Source: Halorubrum kocurii JCM 14978
GTDB lineage: Archaea; Halobacteriota; Halobacteria; Halobacteriales; Haloferacaceae
Length of the DNA stretch: 64,000 nt
Assembly (NCBI RefSeq): GCF_000337355.1
Contig: NZ_AOJH01000037.1
Span: 23,939-87,938, forward strand
Direction of reading: 5' to 3'
Shown here: positions 53,715-63,740 of the stretch, in pieces
Position numbering within the stretch: position 1 is the first letter of the stretch
How the letters are laid out: each line of letters starts with the position of its first letter
The notes under the pieces: model-generated
What the model saw: the letters and a program-made list of their open reading frames with translations, nothing else
Told to the model about the DNA's origin: nothing
Database searches by the model: none
Made by a program: the position numbers and the translations under genes

Positions 53715-54710
53715 CTAAGACGGTGAACGTCGGTCCTGTTGTCGCTCGTATGCTGCGAGCTGTTCGATCCGGTCATCTGTCGGCGGATGCGTCCGGAACA
53801 GCCAGCGTTCGAACCGATACAGCCGTTTTCGCAGCCACCAGTACGACGGCTCTCTGTTCCCGTCCGGACCGAGCATCACTTTCTCCAACTCTTCCGGTTC
53901 GAGCGGGAGGATCGAGAGCGACGAAATCCCCGACACCTCGCGTAGGTCCCGATTCGGCGTATCTGAAATGCTCCGGTCGAGTTTCGTGAGCGCAGTCGCA
54001 AGCACCGCAGGTGAGCCAGTCACCGCAACGGCGGCTCGATCTGCGGCTTGTTCTCGCGCCCGGGAGAGTCGGGCAGTCATCGCTTTCCCCGTTCCCCAGA
54101 TGAGCGTCGAGACGAACCCAAGTGGAACGATGAGGATCGCAGCTCCACCCGGATTTTCGATGTCGGCAAGTCGCGTCCCGAGTCCGCGAGCGAGGATCAC
54201 GGGGAGTGACACGGCCGTCATCACCATCGCATCCCGATTTTTCACGTGCGCGAGTTCGTGAGCGACGACCGCTTCAAGTTCGGCACGTCCGTCGATCGTG
54301 TCGAGCGTCCCGCGGGAGAGGACGAGATGGACGTTTTCCGGACGGAATCCGACAGCCAATGCTTCAGGAGTCTGTCGATCCGAAAGGGCGATCGTCGGAA
54401 CGGGGACGTCGAGTTGTGCTGCGACGCGGGTCACCAACTCGTACAGCTCGGGCTCGGCCTCCTCGTCGATGCGGTCGGCGTCAGCGAGCCGTTCGATCGT
54501 GTCGACCTGTTTGTATTCGAGGTAGCCGATCGTCACCACGATCAACGCAGTGAGTCCTCCGGCGATCGATGACGCTTCTGAGATATCAAGAAACGAAAGT
54601 ACACCGTAGAGAACAGCCCAAATCCCACAGAGAAACGCGATCGTGACAGCCACCATACCAAGAATTGTAACGGTCATCTGAACGGGAAGCGACCACCGTC
54701 GAGAGGGCAT
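53715..54710 (-). CDS. HtpX-like M48 membrane metalloprotease
   Basis: 331 residues from ATG 54710. The zinc motif HELAH is in VVAHELAHVKNRD, and the third ligand region is REQAADRAAV. Two N-terminal and two further hydrophobic segments anchor it. HtpX-type proteases clear misfolded membrane proteins under stress. It is longer than E. coli HtpX by ~40 residues, mostly at the C-terminus, and is convergent with no neighbour. Confidence 0.9.
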   Translation of the reverse strand: MPSRRWSLPVQMTVTILGMVAVTIAFLCGIWAVLYGVLSFLDISEASSIAGGLTALIVVTIGYLEYKQVDTIERLADADRIDEEAEPELYELVTRVAAQLDVPVPTIALSDRQTPEALAVGFRPENVHLVLSRGTLDTIDGRAELEAVVAHELAHVKNRDAMVMTAVSLPVILARGLGTRLADIENPGGAAILIVPLGFVSTLIWGTGKAMTARLSRAREQAADRAAVAVTGSPAVLATALTKLDRSISDTPNRDLREVSGISSLSILPLEPEELEKVMLGPDGNREPSYWWLRKRLYRFERWLFRTHPPTDDRIEQLAAYERQQDRRSPS

Positions 54711-55054
54711 GGGTTTCCGATGGTTTGAGACACAGTAGTAAGTTCGGTTTGCTATGATTGTCTTCCCAACAGTCGGTTCTGTTGAAATCCTTAGAAAGCG
54801 ATTATTTGTCTCAGTCGCGGTCAATACAACAGTCTCATTGATCGGCTATTTCATTCAGTTTTGTCTCTGAACAAGCGGATTTCAGCAGGACTGAGCATAC
54901 ATACCGCTCAATAGCTCACATACCAGCGGCTATCTACGTAGCACCCCCTTACGAATCTGTGCTCAGCACCTACCCCCATACGAATCCGGTTTGTGGATCG
55001 GCCATTTCGGTACGGACTATCGAATCCACCAGCGATCTGCGAAGAGACCCAGGA
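54711..55054. other. Intergenic region between htpX-like and GDPD genes
   Basis: About 340 bp between divergent genes, AT-rich in places. Shared promoter region; an in-frame upstream extension of the GDPD frame to 54959 has no signal-like features. The CCCAGGA just before ATG 55055 is a weak ribosome-binding site. Confidence 0.4.
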
Positions 55055-56068
55055 ATGGTAGCTGACGGGCTACCTCAGTTCGCTGAGCGAGTCATAAACG
55101 AGAGGCTCTTCACAGCGCTTAATTCTCGGCGGCGAGCTCTATTACTGGGTGCTGCGACCGTTGCTGCGGGAGCTGTTGGGCTTACATCTGTCTCACTCCC
55201 TCGAACCGATGGTGGAACTGCGACTCCGATCGAACAGAGTTCTCCCGAGCCCACGACAGATCCGACGCTGATCGCTCATCGGGGCTTTGCGGGAGAGAAC
55301 CCGGAAAATACGCGTCTAGCTGCGCGGGCAGCGACCCGAGAGAACGGGCCTGGTCGACAGGCTGATTTTGTTGAGATTGATGTCATCCCGACCGCCGACG
55401 GCGATGTCGTGGTGTTTCACGATGACGACCTTGCAGGCCGCGACGGTGAGGGAATGGGAATTACCGAGACATCGGGCGTTGTTTGGGAAACAGATACAGA
55501 AACAGTCACCAGCGCGGAGGTGCTCCAAAGTGGGGAAACGGTTCCGCGGCTAGGAGAATTACTCGAGTCGATCCCGTCGGCTGTCGGTGTAAATATCGAG
55601 TTGAAGAATCCTGGGAGTACTTCCCTCCGATTTGGCGAAAAACTGTCCGGCGAGGCGCTCGACGCTCAGAAAGCGGTCTGGCGTCCCTTCATTGACCGCG
55701 TCGTCGACATCGTAAGTACCCACGACCACGAGATTCTCTTTTCGTCGTTCTATGAAGCAGCGCTTGCCGTCGTAGCTGAACAGTCAACGGCGTCTGTCGC
55801 ACCGATCCTCTGGGAGTCAGTCGACGATGGGGTCGCAATTGCCGAGGCGTACGACGCCGATGCGATCCATCCACCCGTAGCGATGATCCGTAACACTCCG
55901 TTCTTCGACCACGGACGCTTCGGTGAGACAGATTTGGTGCGAACGGCGCAGCGCCACGGATGGGATGTCAACGTTTGGACCGTCGAATCGTGGTATCAGG
56001 CCGATCGCCTCCTCGACGCAGGGGTCAACGGGCTCATCGCTGACTACTCTACCGTTCTCCCAAAGTGA
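55055..56068 (+). CDS. Secreted glycerophosphodiester phosphodiesterase (UgpQ-like)
   Basis: 337 residues. The N-terminal NSRRRALLLGAATVAAGAVG is a Tat-type signal with an RRR motif, so the enzyme is probably exported. Catalytic residues of the GDPD family are visible: HRGFAGENPENT, EIDV with TADGDVVVFHDD. It hydrolyses glycerophosphodiesters to glycerol 3-phosphate and an alcohol. The adjacent ABC transporter has the Ugp order, so it probably feeds it. Confidence 0.85.
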   Translation: MVADGLPQFAERVINERLFTALNSRRRALLLGAATVAAGAVGLTSVSLPRTDGGTATPIEQSSPEPTTDPTLIAHRGFAGENPENTRLAARAATRENGPGRQADFVEIDVIPTADGDVVVFHDDDLAGRDGEGMGITETSGVVWETDTETVTSAEVLQSGETVPRLGELLESIPSAVGVNIELKNPGSTSLRFGEKLSGEALDAQKAVWRPFIDRVVDIVSTHDHEILFSSFYEAALAVVAEQSTASVAPILWESVDDGVAIAEAYDADAIHPPVAMIRNTPFFDHGRFGETDLVRTAQRHGWDVNVWTVESWYQADRLLDAGVNGLIADYSTVLPK

Positions 56069-56209
56069 GCGTTCGGCCGATACTAGCCCTAGCGACTCGT
56101 GGTTGGTATCGAGTCGCATAGAGTAATATATATCTCTGCTATCCAATATACGTTGACATATATTACTATTAGCAGCAGTTATCAGTGGATTTTGTTTCTT
56201 CAGATATGT

Positions 56210-57568
56210 ATGGCGCCACATGCCAAGAAGCCGGCTGGGATCTCACGGCGAAACACACTTACGACAACTGGTGCCGCGCTCGCGGCAGCGAGCGGCCTTG
56301 CGGGATGTTTAGGCGGAAACAGTAGCGGTGGTGGCGCACAGTTCTCACCGATCAACGAGGAACTCACCGTATGGCATGCGATGGGTGGAACAAACGGTGA
56401 GACCCTGAATCAGATCGGGACGAACTTCGAAGAAGAGTTCGAGACGGGCGTGAACATGGAGTTTCAGGACTCCTACGAGAACGTCCTCACGAACACCCTC
56501 TCGGCGTTTGACTCCGGGAATGTCTCGGACATGCTGCAGGTCGACTCGCTGTTCGCGCAGCAAGTGCTCGACACCGATCAGGTGCGGCCGGTCGAGGAGA
56601 TTCTTCCCGATGATTTCGACGCCGACATTTTCCTCGACAACGTCGCGGAGTTCTTCACCGTGGACGGCGAGCTCACCTCGCTCCCGTTCAACAACTCGAA
56701 CGCGATTATGTACATCAACCGGGACGCGTTCGAGGAGGCCGGACTCGATCCCGATGATCCGCCGCAGACACTGGCGGAAGTCCGCAGCGCCTCGGAACAG
56801 CTCGTTGACCAGGGCGTGACGCAGTACGGGATCACATGGCCGAATCACGTTTGGTTCGTCGAGACGTGGTACGGGTTCGAGGGCGAACTCTTGACCGATG
56901 CAGAAAACGGCCACGCCGGGGAGCCATCGGAATTCCGGACCCCTGATGCGGCCTACGACCTCTACGACTGGTGGAAGGGCATGTCTGACGACGGCCTCTA
57001 CACGAACCCGGGGATCGAGGCGTGGGGCGAGGCGACGTCGCTGTTCATCGAACAGGAAGCCGCGATGGTACTCACTAGCACCGCCTCTGTCGCAGGGCTC
57101 ATCGCTGACTCTGAGGACTTCACCGTCGGTGCCGCGCCGTATCCGAGTATCAGCGAAACCCGTGTCGGCCCGGTGATTGGCGGTGCTTCGTTTTACGTCC
57201 CCGACGGATTGCCTGAAGAACGATATGAAGAAATCGGGCAGTTGCTCGAATACATGTCTCGGCCGGAGGTCCAAACGGAGTGGCACAAGGGGTCGGGCTA
57301 CTACCCGATCACGCAGCCGTCGGTCGACGCGCTCGATGAGGAGGGCTGGTTCGAAGAGAATCCGATGTACCAGGTTGCGCTCGATCAGCTGCAAAACGGC
57401 GATGCGAGCGACCCGGCGACCAAGCGGGCGCTGCTCGGTCCGGCGCGGAATGTCCAAACGGTCATCCAAAACAAGTCGGTAGACATTTTGAACGCCGACA
57501 GCATCGATGCCGAGATTGAGGCGCTCAAGACCGACGTGGACGACGTGCTGACTGAGTACTACAACTGA
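56210..57568 (+). CDS. ugpB: ABC transporter substrate-binding lipoprotein (UgpB-like)
   Basis: 452 residues from ATG 56210. A Tat-type start (SRRNTLTTTG) leads to a lipobox LAGC, so it should be a membrane-anchored lipoprotein. The body is a class-1 (MalE/UgpB) sugar-binding fold (ELTVWHAMGGTNGETLNQIG). Glycerol 3-phosphate is the likeliest ligand, given the GDPD gene upstream. An AT-rich element near 56120 may be its promoter. Confidence 0.85.
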   Translation: MAPHAKKPAGISRRNTLTTTGAALAAASGLAGCLGGNSSGGGAQFSPINEELTVWHAMGGTNGETLNQIGTNFEEEFETGVNMEFQDSYENVLTNTLSAFDSGNVSDMLQVDSLFAQQVLDTDQVRPVEEILPDDFDADIFLDNVAEFFTVDGELTSLPFNNSNAIMYINRDAFEEAGLDPDDPPQTLAEVRSASEQLVDQGVTQYGITWPNHVWFVETWYGFEGELLTDAENGHAGEPSEFRTPDAAYDLYDWWKGMSDDGLYTNPGIEAWGEATSLFIEQEAAMVLTSTASVAGLIADSEDFTVGAAPYPSISETRVGPVIGGASFYVPDGLPEERYEEIGQLLEYMSRPEVQTEWHKGSGYYPITQPSVDALDEEGWFEENPMYQVALDQLQNGDASDPATKRALLGPARNVQTVIQNKSVDILNADSIDAEIEALKTDVDDVLTEYYN

Positions 57569-57586
57569 CCGCGGAGTCACACACCC

Positions 57587-58471
57587 ATGTCCACACGCGA
57601 AATTTTTGACAGCCGGATCGAGTCCGGGTTGCTGCTGTTGCCGACCCTGCTCGTCTCGATTGTCTTCCTGTACTATCCGACAGCGCTCGCCGTGCGAACT
57701 AGCTTCTTCGACTCAAGTTTCGGGCAGGTAGACGAGTTTGTCGGCATGGAAAACTACGTTACACTTCTGGCTGACTCGGGATATCATTCGAGTCTACTTC
57801 TCTCAATACTGTTTGCTGCTGTCGTGGTGGCCGGCGTCATCTCCGTCTCGCTATATCTCACGTTTCTCATCCACGAGGTTGACACCGGCCAGGGGCTGTA
57901 CCTGATCTCCGTAATCTGGCCGTACGCTCTTCCACCCGCGGTCGGTGCGCTCGTTTTCCTGTTCATCGCACATCCGACACTGGGCGTGTTGACCGGTCCG
58001 GTCGAGGCGCTCGGAATTGACGTCGACTGGTTCAACAACGGCCCCCAGGCGTTCGTCGTCGTCGCGCTCGCAGCGATATGGAAACAGATCGGTTACAACG
58101 TGATCTTCATGATTGCGGCGATGAACAACATCCCGGACACGCTCACAGAGACGGCGGAACTTGACGGTGTGAGTGGGATCCGACGGCTCTTGTCCGTGTA
58201 CGTACCGATAATGACGCCGACGCTGTTTTTCCTCGTCATCATCAACACCATCTATGCGTTCTTCGGTACGTTCGCGTTCGTGGATCTACTCACGAGCGGT
58301 GGGCCGTCGAACGCGACGAACATCTTGATCTTCGACCTGTATCAGGAAGGATTCTCCTTCTTCAATTTCGGCGTCGCCTCGACGAAGTCCGTCGTGTTGT
58401 TCCTCGTCGTCGGCGTACTGATGCTCGTACAGTTCCGTGTGACTGAAGAATACTCCTACTACGGTGGCTAA
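57587..58471 (+). CDS. ugpA: ABC transporter permease, MalF/UgpA-like
   Basis: 294 residues with six transmembrane segments and the EAA-type loop (DTLTETAELDGVSGIRRLLS). It starts 18 bp after ugpB. The product forms the membrane channel with UgpE. Confidence 0.85.
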   Translation: MSTREIFDSRIESGLLLLPTLLVSIVFLYYPTALAVRTSFFDSSFGQVDEFVGMENYVTLLADSGYHSSLLLSILFAAVVVAGVISVSLYLTFLIHEVDTGQGLYLISVIWPYALPPAVGALVFLFIAHPTLGVLTGPVEALGIDVDWFNNGPQAFVVVALAAIWKQIGYNVIFMIAAMNNIPDTLTETAELDGVSGIRRLLSVYVPIMTPTLFFLVIINTIYAFFGTFAFVDLLTSGGPSNATNILIFDLYQEGFSFFNFGVASTKSVVLFLVVGVLMLVQFRVTEEYSYYGG

Positions 58472-58472
58472 A

Positions 58473-59354
58473 ATGGTCCAACTACTCCAATACGCGAAGC
58501 GACAGGCCAACGCGCTTAGAGGGAACCAAACAGAAACCACCCACGATGTGCGTCCCGGGACGCACCTCCAACTGTGGTTCCTCGTATTGGTCGTGGTGTT
58601 CCCGATTGTCGTCGCGGTGATCGTCAGTACCAAAGAGACAGGCGTGGTGACGAGCCTCGGCGATCTGCTACCTGGGAGCTACGCCGTCGAGAACTACCGC
58701 GAGGCACTGGTCGATTACCAGTTCGGCCGATTCATGTGGAACTCACTGGCGATGTCGCTCGTGATCGTCGTCGGGAAGCTCATTGTCTCCGTGTTCGCGG
58801 CGATGGCGATTGTCTACTATCGAGTCCCGTACAAGGACCTCGTGTTCCTGTTCATCCTGTTTACGCTGTTGTTGCCCGTCCCCGTTCGGTTCATCCCACT
58901 GTTCCAACTCATGAACGATCTCGGGTGGAGCAACACGATCCTCGCTATTACCGTTCCGTACATCGCCAGCGCTACGACGGTGTTCATCCTCCGTCAGCAC
59001 TTCCTATCGATTCCGACATCGATCGTCGAAACGGCGAAAATCGACGGTGTCGGGCCGCTCCGATTCATGCTGTTTGTGCTGTTGCCGATGTCAAAAGGCG
59101 TCCTCGTCGGCGTCTCTATCATCATGTTCGTCTACGCGTGGAATCAGTACCTCTGGCCGCTGATCATCATCGACTCCGAAGCCAATCAAGTCGCTCAGGT
59201 CGGACTCCAACTGCTACAGGGCGACGTTCAGGGCGGGCAGCTCTCGTGGTCGCTCGTGATGGCCGGCTCGACGCTAACCCTGCTACCACCGCTACTGCTG
59301 ATGATCGTGTTCCGTAAACCACTGTTAGAGACGTTCAGCATCCAACAAAAATAA
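58473..59354 (+). CDS. ugpE: ABC transporter permease, MalG/UgpE-like
   Basis: 293 residues from ATG 58473, just past the ugpA stop (TAAAATG). The EAA loop is SIVETAKIDGVGPLRFML, and the C-terminus is the usual helix and short tail. Confidence 0.85.
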   Translation: MVQLLQYAKRQANALRGNQTETTHDVRPGTHLQLWFLVLVVVFPIVVAVIVSTKETGVVTSLGDLLPGSYAVENYREALVDYQFGRFMWNSLAMSLVIVVGKLIVSVFAAMAIVYYRVPYKDLVFLFILFTLLLPVPVRFIPLFQLMNDLGWSNTILAITVPYIASATTVFILRQHFLSIPTSIVETAKIDGVGPLRFMLFVLLPMSKGVLVGVSIIMFVYAWNQYLWPLIIIDSEANQVAQVGLQLLQGDVQGGQLSWSLVMAGSTLTLLPPLLLMIVFRKPLLETFSIQQK

Positions 59355-59356
59355 CA

Positions 59357-60526
59357 ATGACAACCGTAACACTACAGAACCTACAAAAATCGTTCGGCGA
59401 TGTCGTCGCCGTCAATAGCATTGATCTCGAAATCGAGGACGGAGAGTTTCTCGTTGTCGTCGGTCCGAGCGGGTGTGGCAAAAGCACGACGTTGCGGCTG
59501 CTTGCGGGGCTTGAACCGACGACTGACGGCCGGATTGAGATGGGAAATCGAGACGTCACCGGCGTCGAGCCCAAAAATCGGAACGTGGCGATGGTGTTTC
59601 AGAACTACGCGTTGTATCCCCACATGACTGGGCGGCGAAACATTACCTTCGGAATGAAATCGAGCGGTGATTTTTCCGATGCGGAGATCGAGAGCCGGGT
59701 AGAAGACGCGGCCGAAACCCTCGATATCGAAGACTTACTCGATCGGAAACCGGAGGCGATGTCCGGTGGTGAACGGCAGCGCGTTGCGCTCGGCCGCGCC
59801 ATCGTCCGTGATCCGGACGTCTTCCTGATGGATGAGCCGCTGAGTAATCTCGACGCGAAACTCCGAATCCAAATGCGTGCTGAGCTTGCTCGACTTCACT
59901 CTGCGCTTGAGACGACGACTGTCTATGTCACTCATGACCAGACCGAAGCGATGACGCTCGGAGAGCGAGTCGTCGTGATGAACGACGGGCAGATCATGCA
60001 GGTCGATGAGCCGCAGGTGTTGTACGACTTCCCGGCGAACCGGTTTGTTGCGGAGTTCATCGGCGACCCGGCGATGAATATGATCCCCGTCGATATCGAG
60101 AACGGTCACGCCGTCCACGACGCGTTTACCCTTCCGCTTCCGTCCGGCGACGACTCACCCTCGACTGAGCGGAACGGAGCTGGGGACACGCGGATTAGTG
60201 ACGCCCGGCACGCGATTCTCGGCATTCGCCCGGAGGATTTCCGCCTCTCGGATGTACAGACAGATGACGGGTTACCGACGATAGACGCCGAGGTAAACGT
60301 TCGAGAACCGCTCGGAGACAGTTTGCTCTTACACTGTTCAATCGGAGCCACAGCGTGTAACATACAGGCAGAGCCGCGAACAGAAGTTCATGCCGGTGAC
60401 ACGGTGTCCGTCACGTACGACCCTGCGCGGCTTCATTTGTTCGAAGATAAGACCGGAGAAGCGTTCTATCACTCAGGGTTACATCTCCCATCCGATGAAC
60501 AGGTAGTGTCCCAAGTTTCGAAATAG
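59357..60526 (+). CDS. ugpC: ABC transporter ATPase, MalK/UgpC-like
   Basis: 389 residues. Walker A GPSGCGKST, signature MSGGERQRVALGRAI, Walker B VFLMDEPLSN and the H-loop VYVTHDQ are intact. The C-terminal OB/TOBE domain is present. It begins 2 bp after ugpE. It energises import for the UgpBAE complex and might take part in regulation as in MalK. Confidence 0.9.
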   Translation: MTTVTLQNLQKSFGDVVAVNSIDLEIEDGEFLVVVGPSGCGKSTTLRLLAGLEPTTDGRIEMGNRDVTGVEPKNRNVAMVFQNYALYPHMTGRRNITFGMKSSGDFSDAEIESRVEDAAETLDIEDLLDRKPEAMSGGERQRVALGRAIVRDPDVFLMDEPLSNLDAKLRIQMRAELARLHSALETTTVYVTHDQTEAMTLGERVVVMNDGQIMQVDEPQVLYDFPANRFVAEFIGDPAMNMIPVDIENGHAVHDAFTLPLPSGDDSPSTERNGAGDTRISDARHAILGIRPEDFRLSDVQTDDGLPTIDAEVNVREPLGDSLLLHCSIGATACNIQAEPRTEVHAGDTVSVTYDPARLHLFEDKTGEAFYHSGLHLPSDEQVVSQVSK

Positions 60527-60707
60527 CGATCCGAGAAGAAATAGTATACTGTGTGACAGGATATTCATTCAATCTAGGTCACGACAAATCATCACAAAAC
60601 CAACTACTGTTACGAGTAGCGTCGGTATTATTTCCGTACCAGACAATATTGGGCTGTTGGGTGTGCTGTGCGACACGCTGAAGATATTCCTCTGCGAATA
60701 CGAACAC

Positions 60708-60896
60708 ATGCCGAAGGTCAGCGTCGAGATTCCCCAGGAATTGCTTGATGACCTCGACGAGCACGTTGGTGACGAGGGAAAGTTCGTCAACCGAAGCGAC
60801 GCAGTTCGGGCATCGATCCGGAAAACGCTCGACATGCTCGATGATATCGATAGACGACACGGACGGGTTGAGACGGATGAATCTGAATCTCATTAG
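60708..60896 (+). CDS. Ribbon-helix-helix (CopG-type) DNA-binding protein
   Basis: 62 residues from ATG 60708. A beta strand (KVSVEIPQELLDDLDEH) then two helices (VNRSDAVRASIRKTLDML) form an RHH fold. Such proteins are usually dimeric repressors of their own or an adjacent operon; the ABC operon ends 180 bp upstream. Not recognisably part of a toxin-antitoxin pair, as no partner follows. Confidence 0.75.
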   Translation: MPKVSVEIPQELLDDLDEHVGDEGKFVNRSDAVRASIRKTLDMLDDIDRRHGRVETDESESH

Positions 60897-61002
60897 TTGT
60901 CCCTGCGAGAAAACTCAGCGTGCGCTTAGGCAGTCCCACGAGCGACGCTCCTCTGAGAAGTACAGATACGTCAGAAGCAGGGAGAGAGCATGCTACCAGT
61001 TG

Positions 61003-61890
61003 CTAGTTCGTGGTCGATGCCGGCCAGTCGGGTGTAATGTCGACCAGCTCGGCACTTATCTGCCAGAGTCGCCGTCGAACCGCTTGGTTCGTGGCCTCGG
61101 GAGCGGGGTCTTCGGGACCATCGCTGCCGACGTATTGGCCACTTACGGAGCCATACCGAGGGCCCACGAGAAGTGTTTGGAGGCGTTCGGCGGCCGCCCG
61201 TTTTGAGGTGGCGACACCCGGAACCATCCCGGCGATCCGAACCAGCAGCCGCGTTCGGAGCGACGCCTCCCGGAACAGGTTCGTTGACGGAACGAACCCC
61301 GGATGAACGCAGTTGACCGTGACTGCGGCGTCGTCCGGGAGACGGGCATCAAGTTCGACCGTGAACGCGATGTTCGCCAGCTTCGAGCGGGCGTACGCGT
61401 CGAGTGAGTCGTACCCGCCCGTCAGTTGGAGGTCGTCGAGATCGAGTGTCGCCCGCCGGTGGATGTCCGAAGCAGTAACGACAACACGCGGATCGGGTGC
61501 GTCACGGAGGTGGTCGAGCAATTCGTATGTCAGGAGGTAGGGGGCCAAGTGGTTCACCGCGAGCGTGAGTTCGATTCCGTCCGGACTCTCACGCCGTGAT
61601 CCGGCTGAGAGTCCGGCGTTGTGAGCGAGGACGTCGATCCGGTCGTACTCGCGTTTCACGGTTGCTGCGAGGGACCGAACGGTAGATTGGGAGGCGAGAT
61701 CGGCCTGATGGAACGCGATTGTTCCGACAAAGTCTTTGGACCGTTCTACGAGAGTTACCCCCTTCGACTCGTCGCGGCCGACGACTACGACGGTCGCACC
61801 TCGGTTTGCGAGGTCAACCGCTGCCACCCGTCCGAATCCGCTCGTTCCGCCTGTGAGAAGGATCGTGCGGTCAGAGAGATCGTCGGTCAT
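61003..61890 (-). CDS. Short-chain dehydrogenase/reductase
   Basis: 295 residues from ATG 61890. TGGTSGFGR cofactor motif, NAG at the end of the beta4 strand, YxxxK (YARSK) catalytic pair. Resembles the retinol dehydrogenase-like SDR group; substrate not predictable. It overlaps the upstream membrane protein gene by 4 nt. Confidence 0.85.
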   Translation of the reverse strand: MTDDLSDRTILLTGGTSGFGRVAAVDLANRGATVVVVGRDESKGVTLVERSKDFVGTIAFHQADLASQSTVRSLAATVKREYDRIDVLAHNAGLSAGSRRESPDGIELTLAVNHLAPYLLTYELLDHLRDAPDPRVVVTASDIHRRATLDLDDLQLTGGYDSLDAYARSKLANIAFTVELDARLPDDAAVTVNCVHPGFVPSTNLFREASLRTRLLVRIAGMVPGVATSKRAAAERLQTLLVGPRYGSVSGQYVGSDGPEDPAPEATNQAVRRRLWQISAELVDITPDWPASTTN

Positions 61891-62279
61891 CTCCCGTTTC
61901 GACGCCGACGGTCCAAGAGCGCGAGGAGCACGTACACAGCGCCGATCACGCGGACACCATCGGTGAGGTGTTCGTTCCACTCCACTGACTCAGGGTCTTC
62001 GTACACGAGCGACCCCGCGATGTGCTCGTACAGTCGCGGGATGAAAAGCAAGACGGCACCAAAGATTCCGGTGACATTCATCAGCCACGCGTAGAGGCGG
62101 CCGCCACGGAGCGCAGCGAGTGTGATAACGACTCCTTCAGCCCGAATCAGGGGATTAAACCACGGATGGACGGTGTTTTCCTCAGGGTTCTCGACCGCAA
62201 TCCCCTCGAATACGTCCACGATCCGATCCGGAACGAGCGTCGTGAGAACACCGAGCGCACCGAGAAACCGCCGTAGCAT
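61887..62279 (-). CDS. Membrane protein coupled to the SDR gene
   Basis: 130 residues with three or four hydrophobic segments (LGALGVLTTLVPD, LYAWLMNVTGIFGAVLLFIP, VIGAVYVLLALL). It overlaps the SDR start by 4 nt (ATGA), which implies a shared role. No family recognised. Confidence 0.65.
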   Translation of the reverse strand: MLRRFLGALGVLTTLVPDRIVDVFEGIAVENPEENTVHPWFNPLIRAEGVVITLAALRGGRLYAWLMNVTGIFGAVLLFIPRLYEHIAGSLVYEDPESVEWNEHLTDGVRVIGAVYVLLALLDRRRRNGR

Positions 62280-62382
62280 ACGCGGTTTTTCAATCTGACG
62301 TAGCTTAAGAGTCGGTGCCAGCAGAATGGACTCCTCACTTTATCATTGCGGCCACTAAATTACCGCCAGCGCCGTCGCAAAC

Positions 62383-62988
62383 ATGCGAAGAGATATCAGC
62401 GTCTTTCGGCCGGTCGAAGCCTACGCGGAGGCCGGCTCTTCTAGAACGCATGGCGTGGTCGCAATCATCTCCTTCTGTATGTTCGTCGGAACCATTATTT
62501 TCGGATTTATCCCGGTCACGAGGGAAATCGAAACATCCGGTTATTCGACCGCAGACCTACAGGAGTCAACAAATCGAACCGGCGTAGACACCATCTTACA
62601 GGCATTCGAGCCGATCATGGATTCGGTTGTTCTCCTCTCTATGCTCGATTACCTCTTTATTGTCGCTGGGTTCTTTCTCTTTTTCTCGCTCCATTCACTC
62701 GTGATGCAGCGACTGTCGTTCGACGACCGTCTAGTGCTAATTCCGAAGCTCGGGATGGTGCTGACTGTTTGTTCACGGCTCCTCGATTCATTGGAGAATT
62801 TCTGGGTTATCCTGATCTACTCAAACCCCGATAGCTATCCCACCGTTCTCATAAGCTTGATGAACACCACCCAATCGGCGAAATGGCTGGTGGTCACGGT
62901 CGAATACCCGACCCTCGGACTCGCCATCGTGTTGGTTCTTCTAGTCAAATTCACATCTCTGTTCGATAGGAAGACGCCTCAGATATAA
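62383..62988 (+). CDS. Membrane protein
   Basis: 201 residues, four hydrophobic segments (GVVAIISFCMFVGTIIFGF, LSMLDYLFIVAGFFLFF, LVLIPKLGMVLTVCSRLL, PTLGLAIVLVLLVKF). The soluble N-terminal stretch (FRPVEAYAEAGSSRTHG) is short. Unknown function, divergent from the SDR pair. Confidence 0.6.
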   Translation: MRRDISVFRPVEAYAEAGSSRTHGVVAIISFCMFVGTIIFGFIPVTREIETSGYSTADLQESTNRTGVDTILQAFEPIMDSVVLLSMLDYLFIVAGFFLFFSLHSLVMQRLSFDDRLVLIPKLGMVLTVCSRLLDSLENFWVILIYSNPDSYPTVLISLMNTTQSAKWLVVTVEYPTLGLAIVLVLLVKFTSLFDRKTPQI

Positions 62989-63254
62989 TCGGATGCCTAC
63001 AATCGCCCATAGACAAGCACAGTCTATACCCGTCTCACGGAACTGTTCGGTGACTCTGGTTTCGACGAGATAGGTCCTGTTGAAATCCTCACCCGGTGAT
63101 GTCTTCTTGGAGCCGTGCTGAATACAGAGCGCGTATCTCCCGCTGAGAGTTTGAAGAAGATTGTCTGTTCGAATCAGTCAGTACCGGATACAAGTACGGT
63201 GATGGGAGATATGTGAAGTCCGTTACTCTGGCAGTTGGCCCAGTCGTCGCACTA

Positions 63255-63740
63255 TTAACCGTTGTCAAGCACGAACTCTTGGAGATCTTCAAGAAGATCC
63301 GGGCGTTCATCGACTATCTGCTTCACGCGTGAGTGTGCCGCAGTATGACAATCACGACAGAGAACGATGAGATTGTCAACATGGTCAGGGCCACCAGCTG
63401 AAAACGGAATAATATGATGTACTTCGAAGGAGGGGCCATCCTCATCAGTGGGGGTAACTACGTCACCACATCGTTGACATTTTTGTTCGTCTCGCTTGAT
63501 GACCCGTTCGCGTAGTGATTGAGGCAGTCGTCTGGTTTCTGCGATGCTCTCGGAGTGGACTATTTTGTGGTGTGCGCGCATCCCTCCCTCGTTGGCAAAC
63601 ACCTCCCCGCACGTCGGGCACTCTCTTGGGTTGGTATAGTCGACGAGTTTCTCTCCATGAGAAATTGTATGGTGTGCTTTCATATCTCGTTCATGAACGA
63701 AATCATCTCGTCCACAGGACGGACATACGTGTTTACTCAT
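63255..63740 (-). CDS. Zinc-finger HNH endonuclease
   Basis: 161 residues. Two C2H2-like fingers (CPSCGRDD ... HHTISH, CPTCGEVF ... HHKIVH) at the N-terminus are followed by an HNH domain (CQRCGDVV, FEVHHIIPFSAGG, DNLIVLCRDCHTAAH). Metal and catalytic histidines are intact, so a DNA-cutting or homing-type role is likely. Short for a mobile endonuclease and with no visible repeats around it. Confidence 0.85.
   Translation of the reverse strand: MSKHVCPSCGRDDFVHERDMKAHHTISHGEKLVDYTNPRECPTCGEVFANEGGMRAHHKIVHSESIAETRRLPQSLRERVIKRDEQKCQRCGDVVTPTDEDGPSFEVHHIIPFSAGGPDHVDNLIVLCRDCHTAAHSRVKQIVDERPDLLEDLQEFVLDNG

Noticed and set aside
56345..57580. Long minus-strand open frame (411 codons) opposite ugpB
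   Set aside because: Opposite a clear substrate-binding protein with signal peptide and lipobox; the shadow frame has no motifs and repetitive Arg/Val composition.
58574..59317. 247-codon shadow frame within the permease gene
   Set aside because: Same strand, different frame, arginine-rich, inside a clear membrane permease.
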